DNA from: JBBDXA01 sp040902585
Lineage (GTDB): Bacteria; Planctomycetota; Phycisphaerae; Phycisphaerales; Phycisphaeraceae
Length of the DNA: 6,019 bases
Assembly: GCA_040902585.1 (NCBI GenBank)
Contig: JBBDXA010000082.1
Coordinates: forward strand, 1 to 6,019
Direction: 5' to 3'
Shown: one piece after another, positions 1 through 5,614 of the stretch
Layout of the letters: each line of letters starts with the position of its first letter
How positions within the stretch are numbered: position 1 is the stretch's first letter
Position numbers and translations under genes: made by a program
Notes under the pieces: generated by a model
Database searches by the model: none
What the model saw: only the letters and a program-made list of their open reading frames with translations
What the model was told of the DNA's origin: nothing

Positions 1-29
1 TTGGCGGACTGCGCTTACCCATGGCACCC
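1..29 (+). repeat. Half of a REP-like palindromic repeat (copy C), cut by the window edge
   Basis: Bases 13-29 (GCTTACCCATGGCACCC) are identical to 3468-3484, the right half of copy B near 3.4 kb. The bases before it (GGCGGACT) resemble the loop of that copy. The left arm, expected as GCACGGGTAAGC, would lie outside the window. A 17-base exact match over 3.4 kb in two intergenic places, both in the palindromic element, marks it as a dispersed repeat and not chance. Confidence 0.7.
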
Positions 30-79
30 GGAAACCGCCGCCGGCGTTCGTTGGCGCACCCGTGCTCCAAGCTCACGCG

Positions 80-106
80 CTGACAACCGGCGCTGGCCGC
101 TACAAT
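80..106 (+). promoter_or_regulatory. Possible sigma-70-type promoter for the adaptor gene
   Basis: CTGACA (80-85) resembles the -35 consensus, and TACAAT (101-106) matches five of six -10 bases. The 15-base spacer is short for the class. The start codon lies 77 bases downstream of the -10, so a leader of about 70 bases is implied. Seen in sequence only; the sigma factor preferences of this organism are unknown. Confidence 0.35.
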
Positions 107-182
107 GGGGTATTCCACGCCGAATGGCCGATGTTTCTGATTGAGCTATTTGAGCAACTACCTGGACGAGACCACCTGACGC

Positions 183-1994
183 ATGGACGGACAAGAATAC
201 ACAACACGGCTTGACGGCCCCGCCGTTGCCTCTCGCCCCCGCACCGCGCCTGTCGGCGAATCCGCCCCAAGCGGGCGGCAAAGCGGCAAGGGCAAGGCGG
301 CGGCGATCATCGCGGTCCTGCTGGCAGGCGTCACCGCGGTCTGGGCTGTCCTGAAATCCATCGATACCCCCGCAGGCGGGTCCAGTTCGCTCGCGGCCAG
401 CGCGACCGGCGATCCGCAGTGGCACGAGGTCAAACCCAAGACCTTCGACATCACCGTCGTCGCCTCCGGCGAACTGGACGCCAAGAACAAGGTCATTCTC
501 AAGAACGAAGTCGAAGGCAAGACGACCATCACCGAGATCGTTGACGAAGGCACCCGCGTCCAGAAAGGCGACGTGCTCATTCGCCTGGCGGACGATGCGA
601 TCAAGAAGCAGATCGAAGACTCCGAGGAACTCGTGCAAAAAGGCCAGGCGGACAAGATCGCCTCCGAGCAGGATCTGCTGATTGAAAAAAGTGAAGCGGA
701 AAGTCTTCGCCGGGCTGAAGAGGTCAAGCTCGCGCTGGCGGAACTGGAGCTGGCCAAGTGGAACAAGGGCACGGTCGTGGCCAAGCGCCGCGACCTGGAC
801 CTGGCGATTGTCGAAGCGGTGGACAACCTGCGCATCACCCGCCGCAATGCGGAGGAATCGAAGAAGCTCTTCGATGCCAAGTTCATCAGCGAAGGTGAGT
901 ACGATGACGATCAGCTCAAGCTGAAGAAGGCGATCGCGGCCGAGGAAAAGGCCCGCGAGGACAAGCAGATTTACGAAGACTTCATCTACAAGCAGGAAGA
1001 GAAGAAGTTCAACTCGGATGTGGAGGAAGCCCGCGCGACCCTGGACCGCGTCATCCGCAAGAACACCAGCAAGATCGCCCGCGCGACGGCGACCTACGAG
1101 GCGGCCGTGCGCACCGCCCAGCTTCGCGAAGAGCGACTGACGAAACTCAAGGAGCAGCTCGCGTTCTGCACCATCCGCGCTCCGGGTGAGGGCATCGTGG
1201 TCTACTCGACCAGCACCGGTTCCAGCCGCAATCGCCGCAGCGAGCCGATCCGCAAGAATGTCGAAGTTGCGTTCAATGAAGCCATCATCATCCTTCCCGA
1301 CACCTCGCAGATGATCGCGATTCTGAAGGTGAACGAATCGCGCATGCCTGACATCGTCGCCGGCCAGCGGGTCAGCATCAACATCGACGCGATGCGCGGC
1401 AGGACACTTGACGGCACCGTCTTCCTCAAGGCCACGATGGCAGACGAAGGAAGCTGGTGGAACCCGGACGTGCGTCAGTACGAAGTGCGCGTGGACCTGC
1501 CGCCGAACATCGGCACCACCGGCTCCACCACGACAACGCAGGCGGATCCCGAACGAAAAGGCAAGCGCCCGGGCGGCGGGGGCAGGAGCGAGCGGGGCAG
1601 CGAATCGCCCACGGCAGGCCCCGTACAACTGAACCCGGGCATGCGGTGCAACGGCACCATCATCATCGACAAAGTCGAGAACGCGCTGGCTGTGCCCGTT
1701 CACGCCGTCTTCAGCAAGGGCCGCGACCGGTTCTGCTACGTCCGCCGGGGCGATGGACTGGTGGACATGCGGCCCGTGCGGATCGGCAAGTCAAACGAAA
1801 CGGATGTTGAAATACGCGACGGACTTAAGGCCGGCGAGTTTGTGCTCCTGCGCGACCCCAAGCCGGGCGAGGTGTACGTTCCGCCGACGAAGGAAGAGAA
1901 GGACTCCGAGCCGAAGGAAGCCACCAGGCCCGGCCAGCCTGCGCCACCGGAAGGTAAGCCCGGCAAGTCGCGCCCGCCGGAATCCTCCCCATAA
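183..1994 (+). CDS. HlyD/RND-type periplasmic adaptor (membrane-fusion) protein
   Basis: This is a 603-residue membrane-fusion protein. The family bridges an inner-membrane ABC or RND exporter to an outer-membrane channel in the periplasm. The N-terminus (1-38) is short and probably cytoplasmic. One hydrophobic anchor follows at about 39-59 (AAAIIAVLLAGVTAVWAVL). The first lipoyl/barrel half is at about 84-136, ending in EGTRVQKGDVLIRL. A long Lys/Glu/Ala-rich coiled-coil hairpin spans about 138-325. The second lipoyl half contains TIRAPGEGIVVY (330-341). Beta-barrel and membrane-proximal domains run to about 565, and the tail (566-603) is Pro/Lys/Glu-rich. Residues 442-480 form a Thr/Gly/Ser-rich low-complexity insertion within the barrel region. 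The length is above the usual 350-450 because of the coil, insertion and tail. No transporter subunit follows, so the partner is unknown; it may lie upstream of the window. No clear Shine-Dalgarno is visible. The start is chosen because it leaves a short positive segment before the anchor. The family is fairly sure; the substrate cannot be told. Confidence 0.87.
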   Translation: MDGQEYTTRLDGPAVASRPRTAPVGESAPSGRQSGKGKAAAIIAVLLAGVTAVWAVLKSIDTPAGGSSSLAASATGDPQWHEVKPKTFDITVVASGELDAKNKVILKNEVEGKTTITEIVDEGTRVQKGDVLIRLADDAIKKQIEDSEELVQKGQADKIASEQDLLIEKSEAESLRRAEEVKLALAELELAKWNKGTVVAKRRDLDLAIVEAVDNLRITRRNAEESKKLFDAKFISEGEYDDDQLKLKKAIAAEEKAREDKQIYEDFIYKQEEKKFNSDVEEARATLDRVIRKNTSKIARATATYEAAVRTAQLREERLTKLKEQLAFCTIRAPGEGIVVYSTSTGSSRNRRSEPIRKNVEVAFNEAIIILPDTSQMIAILKVNESRMPDIVAGQRVSINIDAMRGRTLDGTVFLKATMADEGSWWNPDVRQYEVRVDLPPNIGTTGSTTTTQADPERKGKRPGGGGRSERGSESPTAGPVQLNPGMRCNGTIIIDKVENALAVPVHAVFSKGRDRFCYVRRGDGLVDMRPVRIGKSNETDVEIRDGLKAGEFVLLRDPKPGEVYVPPTKEEKDSEPKEATRPGQPAPPEGKPGKSRPPESSP

Positions 1995-2054
1995 GTGAGG
2001 GCGCCTGGCTCCGAGCGAGCAGGATCATTCGGGACTCTTTTTCGGAACATTTAT

Positions 2055-2681
2055 ATGAAAACGCCCATGCTGGTTGCGACAATGCTGTTGTCCCTCTTGT
2101 TCATCCTGCACGTGGCAGCCGGAGCGCTTGAAGAGTCCGCAACGAAGCCCGCGCCGAAGGTGACGCCGCTGGCCGAGTCGGATGACAAGAATGACAAGAA
2201 TGACAAAGATGGGTTCAATGAGTCGGACTGGGGGGTTCGCGTCTGGGGCGGCAAGAGGTGGATCCCCAAGGAGCTTCGCCTTGTCGAGGGCAAACAGGTC
2301 GGGAAGGTCTTCGTGGCGACCCATGCCAGCCTCGTGGACAAGGATGTTGTTTTCCTGAGCAACGAGAAGCAGTTCATCCCGGCGGAGGTGGATTTCCAGA
2401 TCATCGTTCGCGTCAGCGGCAACGGCGACGTCGGCCTTCTTCGCCGTGAAGGCCAGTTGCGGGGCACGGTGGCCTTCAAGCTCATTCGGCCTGACCCGGT
2501 CACACTGACCATCAGGCGGGAGTCGGGCAAGATCAGCTTCCTGCTCAACAACACGCCCGCCAATGCCGCGACCGGCAACGAGGCTCGTGACAACGACGCC
2601 TATGTCTTCGCCATCGCGCTGAATCGCAAGGAATCGGTTCGCATCCACGAGTTCCATATCAGCGTGAGCCCTGGGAAGTGA
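2055..2681 (+). CDS. Secreted protein of unknown function with an acidic DKN repeat
   Basis: This is a 208-residue protein I do not recognise. The ATG at 2055 is chosen over an in-frame GTG at 1995, which abuts the previous stop, because it puts a clean signal peptide at the terminus. That peptide has a Met-Lys start, a hydrophobic core at about residues 5-20 (LVATMLLSLLFILHV) and a likely cleavage near AAGA-LEE (about 24). A low-complexity linker follows, with DDKNDKNDKDG (43-53) encoded by a 9-base tandem repeat. The rest (about 58-208) is rich in predicted beta strands, with patterns such as LTIRRESGKISFLLNN (151-166) and YVFAIALN (183-190). These are reminiscent of concanavalin-like beta-sandwich domains, but that is only an impression. 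No cysteine is present. It starts 60 bases after the adaptor gene on the same strand, so co-transcription is possible. It is probably periplasmic or exported. Confidence 0.7.
   Translation: MKTPMLVATMLLSLLFILHVAAGALEESATKPAPKVTPLAESDDKNDKNDKDGFNESDWGVRVWGGKRWIPKELRLVEGKQVGKVFVATHASLVDKDVVFLSNEKQFIPAEVDFQIIVRVSGNGDVGLLRREGQLRGTVAFKLIRPDPVTLTIRRESGKISFLLNNTPANAATGNEARDNDAYVFAIALNRKESVRIHEFHISVSPGK
2184..2210 (+). repeat. Nine-base in-frame tandem repeat, three copies
   Basis: GACAAGAAT occurs at 2184-2192 and 2193-2201, then a degenerate third copy GACAAAGAT at 2202-2210. It encodes DKN-DKN-DKD in the linker after the signal peptide of the secreted protein. As the unit is a multiple of three, copy-number change would lengthen or shorten the linker without a frameshift. 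Confidence 0.75.
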
Positions 2682-2711
2682 CCAAGTCGCCACGGGGACG
2701 CGGCTCATGGA

Positions 2712-2717
2712 TATACT
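2712..2717 (+). promoter_or_regulatory. Possible -10 element for a leaderless nitroreductase mRNA
   Basis: TATACT matches five of six -10 consensus bases and stands out in GC-rich surroundings. It ends eight bases before the ATG at 2726, so transcription would begin at or within a base or two of the start codon. There is no Shine-Dalgarno before that ATG. I see no convincing -35 at 16-18 bases. The assignment rests on the hexamer and its position only. Confidence 0.35.
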
Positions 2718-2725
2718 TGCCGTGT

Positions 2726-3346
2726 ATGGCAATCAATCCCATCAAAATCGCCGAGCCTGATCATTCCATCCACGAACTGATCTCCGCTCGCTACAGCCCT
2801 TACGCCTTTTCGCCCAAGCCTGTGGAGGATGACAAGCTCGTGGCCTGCCTCGAGGCGGCGCGGTGGGCGGCTTCCAGCTTCAACGAGCAGCCTTGGTCCT
2901 TCATCATCGCCGCCCGCAAGAACGAAGCGGAGTTCAACAAGGCCATCGAATGCCTTGGCGAACCGAACCAGGCATGGGCGAAGTACGCCGGCGTCATCAT
3001 GTTGACCGTGATCAAGACGGCCTTCACCAAGAACGGCAGCCCCAACCGCGTCGCGCTTCATGATCTTGGCCTCGCCGCGGGCAACCTCACACTTCAGGCC
3101 ACCGCGCTGGGGTTGCACGTGCATCAGATGGCGGGCGTGAATCTCGCGAAGGTGCGGCAGACGTACGACGTGCCCGAAGGGTACGAGCCGCAGACGGCAA
3201 TCGCCCTGGGCTACGCCGCCGACCCCGCCGAAGCGGAAGACCCCGCATTCACCGAGCGTGACATGTCGCCGCGCGAGCGCAAACCGCTGCGCGAGTTCGT
3301 TTTCACCGGCCAGTGGAAGAAGGCCGCGCCGCAGGTGAACACGTGA
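2726..3346 (+). CDS. Nitroreductase-family FMN oxidoreductase
   Basis: This 206-residue protein belongs to the NAD(P)H-dependent nitroreductase family. Members are usually homodimeric cytoplasmic flavoproteins that reduce nitro groups, quinones or similar acceptors. FMN-contact signatures are visible in the expected order. RYSPYAF (22-28) is the N-terminal phosphate/ribityl site. AARWAASSFNEQPW (44-57) is the family hallmark. HDLGLAAGNLTLQATALGL (112-130) is the long dimer helix. ALGYA (160-164) precedes a C-terminal SPRERKPLREFVF (181-193) with the conserved basic cluster. The length fits the family (about 190-220). A GTG at 2678 overlaps the previous stop and would add 16 residues with no family resemblance. 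I prefer the ATG at 2726, where homology begins within about 20 residues and a TATACT box lies just upstream. The substrate cannot be deduced. The next gene is separated by a REP-like pair. Confidence 0.92.
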   Translation: MAINPIKIAEPDHSIHELISARYSPYAFSPKPVEDDKLVACLEAARWAASSFNEQPWSFIIAARKNEAEFNKAIECLGEPNQAWAKYAGVIMLTVIKTAFTKNGSPNRVALHDLGLAAGNLTLQATALGLHVHQMAGVNLAKVRQTYDVPEGYEPQTAIALGYAADPAEAEDPAFTERDMSPRERKPLREFVFTGQWKKAAPQVNT

Positions 3347-3364
3347 GTCGGGATCGGCTCGGAT

Positions 3365-3399
3365 GCCATGGGTAAGCGAGTCCGCGAGCTTACCCGTGC
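3365..3399 (-). repeat. REP-like palindromic repeat (copy A)
   Basis: GCCATGGGTAAGC (3365-3377), a ten-base loop, and GCTTACCCGTGC (3388-3399) form an imperfect hairpin. Its perfect 8-bp core is GGGTAAGC/GCTTACCC. Its reverse complement aligns with copy B (3444-3480) almost base for base, with differences confined to the loop. It starts 19 bases after the nitroreductase stop codon and might also act as a transcript-end or mRNA-stabilising hairpin, though no U-tract follows. Confidence 0.75.
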
Positions 3400-3443
3400 T
3401 GACCGCCGGCCGCATCCTTCAAGTTGCAGGTCTTTCGTCCTTC

Positions 3444-3480
3444 GCACGGGTAAGCTCCGCCGACTCCGCTTACCCATGGC
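3444..3480 (+). repeat. REP-like palindromic repeat (copy B), inverted relative to copy A
   Basis: GCACGGGTAAGC (3444-3455), a 12-base loop, and GCTTACCCATGGC (3468-3480) repeat copy A in the opposite orientation, 44 bases away. The right half continues as ACCC to 3484 and matches window bases 13-29 exactly. Two inverted palindromic units with a short spacer is the arrangement of bacterial interspersed mosaic elements built from REPs. It lies 36 bases before the Fur-family start codon. Confidence 0.75.
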
Positions 3481-3516
3481 ACCCACCTGACCTCCGGTTT
3501 CGGATTTCGCAGCACC

Positions 3517-3888
3517 ATGGAACGCGACACCCTCCAACGCCGCGCCATTCGCGAAGCCCTCGAGCGCACAGCCCGGCCGCTTGCGCCGCAGGAGGTGCTA
3601 GACGAGGCCACGCCCGCCGCCCCGCGCCTGGGCATCGCCACCGTTTACCGCACGCTCAAGTCTCTCGTCGAAGAAGGCTGGCTCAAGGCTGTCGAACTGC
3701 CCGGTCAGCCTCCGCGCTACGAACGGGCCGGCATCGGCCATCATCATCACTTCCACTGCCGCGCCTGCGGGAAGGTGTTCGACATCGACGGCTGCGTGGG
3801 CAAACTCCAGGGCATGGTGCCCAAGGGCTTCGTGTTGGAAGACCATGATGTGGTGCTGTACGGAAGATGTGATGCGTGCGTGAAGTGA
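3517..3888 (+). CDS. Fur-family metal-responsive transcriptional regulator
   Basis: This 123-residue dimeric DNA-binding repressor is of the Fur/Zur/PerR family. The winged-helix domain (about 1-70) includes the recognition segment LGIATVYRTLKSLVEEGWLK (38-57), which is the family hallmark. The dimerisation and metal domain starts with a His cluster at 75-78 and 80 (HHHHFHC). It carries two CxxC pairs, C81/C84 and C118/C121, which in this family hold the structural zinc. E108 and H110 are candidate regulatory-site ligands. The length is slightly short for the family (about 130-150), with a minimal N-terminus and a tail ending just after the second CxxC. Sequence alone does not say whether it senses iron, zinc, manganese or peroxide. 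The start has no clear Shine-Dalgarno. It is convergent with the methyltransferase gene, 10 bases away. No metal-uptake gene is adjacent. Confidence 0.93.
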   Translation: MERDTLQRRAIREALERTARPLAPQEVLDEATPAAPRLGIATVYRTLKSLVEEGWLKAVELPGQPPRYERAGIGHHHHFHCRACGKVFDIDGCVGKLQGMVPKGFVLEDHDVVLYGRCDACVK

Positions 3889-3898
3889 GAGGGAAATC

Positions 3899-4516
3899 TC
3901 ACTCCTCCTTCCTCATCAGAATCGTCGCATCGTGTCCGCTCTCGAAGTAATCCTGCCGGAAGCACACGTTCGTACTTCGCCGCATCGCCCAGTCCAGCAG
4001 CTTGAGTGTGTCCATCCTTCGCGCGGGCGGCAACTGCGGCGGCGCGTTGGGGCCGGTGCGATCGGAGAGGAAGTTGAACATCAATACTTGCCCTGCCGCG
4101 CGCCAGGCGGCTTCGAGCATCTGCATCATCTGCCGATCGCTCATCGTGTTGAGCGTGCCTGAAATGCACACCACATCCGGCTCGCCCTTGATCAGCACCT
4201 TCTCGTCGGCGATCACATCGCCCGCATGGAACTCGCTGCTCGGCAGGCCGCGCTCCGTCGCATGAGCGATCACTTCTTCCAGCGCATCGATGCCGATGAA
4301 CCGGTCGTAGAGCACCTCGTGATCGATCAGGTAGGCCGCGAAATCGCCGGAGCCGCAGCCCACATCCATCACCCGCTTGCCCACCAGGAAGCACATCTCC
4401 GTCATCGTCTTGAACCGGATGCGCTGACTCTCGCGACTGGCCCACAGCGTCGCCTCGAACCCGACGCCATGCAGGTCCAGCGACTCGCGGTAAGGTTGAA
4501 GATACGGATGGCTCAT
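3899..4516 (-). CDS. Class I SAM-dependent methyltransferase
   Basis: This 205-residue Rossmann-fold methyltransferase is likely cytoplasmic. Motif I is VMDVGCGSGDF (49-59), the glycine-rich SAM loop. The acidic residue ending strand beta-2 is D77 in FIGIDALEEVI, and HAGDV (97-101) is the next adenine-side motif. DVVCISGTLNTM (114-125) is strand beta-4 with its post-motif. The region before motif I (LWASRESQRIRFKTMTEM, 24-41) is a helical cap. The substrate is not recognisable; a small molecule is more likely than RNA or DNA because no target-recognition domain is present. An ATG three codons upstream (4525) is also possible. An open frame runs on to 4816, but it would read through tandem repeats and over fdhD, so I reject that extension. 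No Shine-Dalgarno is visible; a TACCAT box sits seven bases upstream. Confidence 0.85.
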   Translation of the reverse strand: MSHPYLQPYRESLDLHGVGFEATLWASRESQRIRFKTMTEMCFLVGKRVMDVGCGSGDFAAYLIDHEVLYDRFIGIDALEEVIAHATERGLPSSEFHAGDVIADEKVLIKGEPDVVCISGTLNTMSDRQMMQMLEAAWRAAGQVLMFNFLSDRTGPNAPPQLPPARRMDTLKLLDWAMRRSTNVCFRQDYFESGHDATILMRKEE

Positions 4517-4538
4517 GGGGAACATGGTAGGCGAAGAA

Positions 4539-4578
4539 GGAACGAAGGGACGGAGGAACGGAGGAACGAAGGGAAGCA
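4539..4578. repeat. Degenerate 8-base purine-rich tandem repeat, about five copies
   Basis: The units are GGAACGAA, GGGACGGA, GGAACGGA, GGAACGAA and GGGAAGCA, giving a consensus of GGAACGRA. A perfect 12-base direct repeat (GGAACGAAGGGA) occurs at 4539-4550 and 4563-4574. The top strand is almost purely purine. The repeat lies just upstream of the methyltransferase start, within the divergent intergenic region. Confidence 0.8.
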
Positions 4579-4584
4579 ACCAAG

Positions 4585-4612
4585 CCCGATGGCGAGTCGG
4601 CGAGCCGTCGGG
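4585..4612. other. Hairpin between the two tandem repeats
   Basis: CCCGATGGC (4585-4593) pairs with GCCGTCGGG (4604-4612) over nine positions, with one G-U wobble and a ten-base loop. It lies exactly between the 8-base and 7-base tandem repeats. No U-tract follows on either strand, so it is not a standard intrinsic terminator. Confidence 0.55.
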
Positions 4613-4619
4613 GTATCGG

Positions 4620-4647
4620 CTGATAGCTGATAGCTGATAGCTGATAG
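4620..4647. repeat. Perfect 7-base tandem repeat, four copies, next to the fdhD promoter
   Basis: CTGATAG is repeated four times without error (4620-4647), continued by CT. It ends 23 bases before the fdhD start codon, where the -35 region of its promoter would be expected. Perfect copies suggest recent expansion or active slippage. Confidence 0.9.
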
Positions 4648-4658
4648 CTCCTCCGACA

Positions 4659-4664
4659 TACACT
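4659..4664 (+). promoter_or_regulatory. Possible -10 element for a leaderless fdhD mRNA
   Basis: TACACT matches four of six -10 consensus bases. It ends six bases before the fdhD ATG, placing initiation at or near the start codon. The stretch where a -35 would lie is occupied by the last CTGATAG units. No Shine-Dalgarno is present before the ATG. Confidence 0.3.
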
Positions 4665-4670
4665 GCTCTC

Positions 4671-5492
4671 ATGCACGCCTCCCCTTCCGCCCTTCGCTCC
4701 ATCACTCGCATCGACCGCGGCTCGTTGTCGCCCGCTGATGATCGCGTCGCTGTCGAGGAGCCGTTGGAGATTCGCATCGCTGATGTGCCCCTCGCTGTCA
4801 CCATGCGCACGCCCACCGGTGTGGACCACGACCGTCAGCTCGCGGCCGGCTTCTGCCTGACCGAAGGCGTCATCGCGCACGCTGACGATCTGGAATCCGT
4901 CGAGCCCTGCACCATCGCCGAGTACGGCAACGTGGTCATCGTGCGTCTCACCGAAGAGGCCGCCGCCCGCCGCGCTGCTTGCATCAGTTCCGCCCGCCGC
5001 GATCTTTTCATGAACAGCTCCTGTGGCATCTGCGGCAAACAATCCATCGATCGCCTCCATCAACAAACCCCGCCGATCCGTGGCGTCTTCACCGTCTCGC
5101 CTTCCGCGCTGAGCCAACTGCCCCAGCGCATGCGCGACGCCCAATCCACCTTCGACGCCACCGGCGGCCTCCACGCCGCCGCCCTCTTCACACCGCAGGG
5201 CGAACTGCGACTGCTGCGTGAAGATGTCGGCCGACACAACGCCGTGGACAAACTCATCGGCGCCGCCCTGCTCACCGGCGTGCCGACCGACCCGGCCATT
5301 CTGCTGGTCAGCGGTCGCACCAGTTTCGAGATCGTGCAGAAGGCGGCGATGGCGGGCATCGCCGTCGTCGCCGCGGTGAGCGCTCCGAGCAGTCTGGCCG
5401 TGGACACCGCCAGCGACCTGGGCATCACGCTGATCGGCTTCCTGCGCGAAGGGCGGATGAACGTGTACTGCGATCGTGGGCGAATCGAGTAA
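4671..5492 (+). CDS. fdhD: FdhD, sulfurtransferase for formate dehydrogenase cofactor
   Basis: This 273-residue FdhD protein belongs to a family that moves sulfur from a cysteine desulfurase (IscS in E. coli) onto the Mo/W-bis-molybdopterin guanine dinucleotide cofactor of formate dehydrogenase. It acts in the cytoplasm. The N-terminal signature is VAVEEPLEIRI (26-36). RQLAAGFCLTEGVI (55-68) follows. The catalytic loop NSSCGICGK (115-123) carries both conserved cysteines, C118 and C121. TGGLHAAALF (164-173), EDVGRHNAVDKLIG (184-197) and SGRTSFEIVQKAAMAGI (214-230) are the cofactor-binding core motifs. The full family length is present (about 260-280). The formate dehydrogenase itself is not in the window, nor are other cofactor genes. 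It is divergent from the methyltransferase across a 154-base repeat region. The start is supported by the -10-like box just upstream and by normal spacing to the first conserved motif. Confidence 0.97.
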   Translation: MHASPSALRSITRIDRGSLSPADDRVAVEEPLEIRIADVPLAVTMRTPTGVDHDRQLAAGFCLTEGVIAHADDLESVEPCTIAEYGNVVIVRLTEEAAARRAACISSARRDLFMNSSCGICGKQSIDRLHQQTPPIRGVFTVSPSALSQLPQRMRDAQSTFDATGGLHAAALFTPQGELRLLREDVGRHNAVDKLIGAALLTGVPTDPAILLVSGRTSFEIVQKAAMAGIAVVAAVSAPSSLAVDTASDLGITLIGFLREGRMNVYCDRGRIE

Positions 5493-5538
5493 ACCCAGCA
5501 AGCAGGAGCGTATTCGCCCCGGTGAGTCGGATGCGGAG

Positions 5539-5563
5539 AGCACCATCCCGACAGGGTGGTGCT
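5539..5563 (+). terminator. Hairpin after fdhD, possible transcript end
   Basis: AGCACCA (5539-5545) pairs with TGGTGCT (5557-5563). After one bulged T, CCC pairs with GGG around a GACA loop, giving a ten-pair stem. It lies 47 bases past the fdhD stop. What follows is GTTGACG and not a run of T, so it would be at best a non-canonical terminator or an RNA-stabilising structure. Confidence 0.4.
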
Positions 5564-5614
5564 GTTGACGCACGACGCAGCGTGGCGTGGTTTGCAACGG
5601 AAAGCCGGGCGCTC

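Noticed and set aside
130..219. Short open frame (29 codons) overlapping the adaptor start
   Set aside because: It has no ribosome site or recognisable peptide, and runs out of frame into the adaptor gene; likely chance.
15..1703. 562-codon open frame on the minus strand across the adaptor gene
   Set aside because: It is antisense to a well-supported gene in GC-rich DNA. The composition is Arg/Ala/Gly/Asp-rich with no family motif.
1995..2054. GTG start giving 20 more residues to the secreted protein
   Set aside because: It would bury the signal peptide behind a charged segment with no family support; the ATG at 2055 gives a normal export signal.
2178..2228. EF-hand-like calcium site in DDKNDKNDKDGFNESD
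   Set aside because: The spacing does not give D-x-D-x-D-G with an acidic residue at position 1 (it is Lys), and no flanking helices are evident. A simple acidic repeat linker is more likely.
3365..3480. CRISPR-like reading of the repeat pair
   Set aside because: There are only two units, in opposite orientations and with palindromic cores, and no cas gene nearby; a REP-type arrangement fits better.
4517..4816. 100-residue N-terminal extension of the methyltransferase
   Set aside because: It would translate the two tandem repeats (YQLSAIS- and FVPPFLRPFVP-like strings) and run antisense into fdhD. The family domain begins after the ATG at 4516.
3747..5597. 616-codon open frame on the minus strand spanning fur, methyltransferase and fdhD
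   Set aside because: It overlaps three recognised genes in a different frame and contains the tandem repeats translated as low-complexity sequence; a shadow frame.
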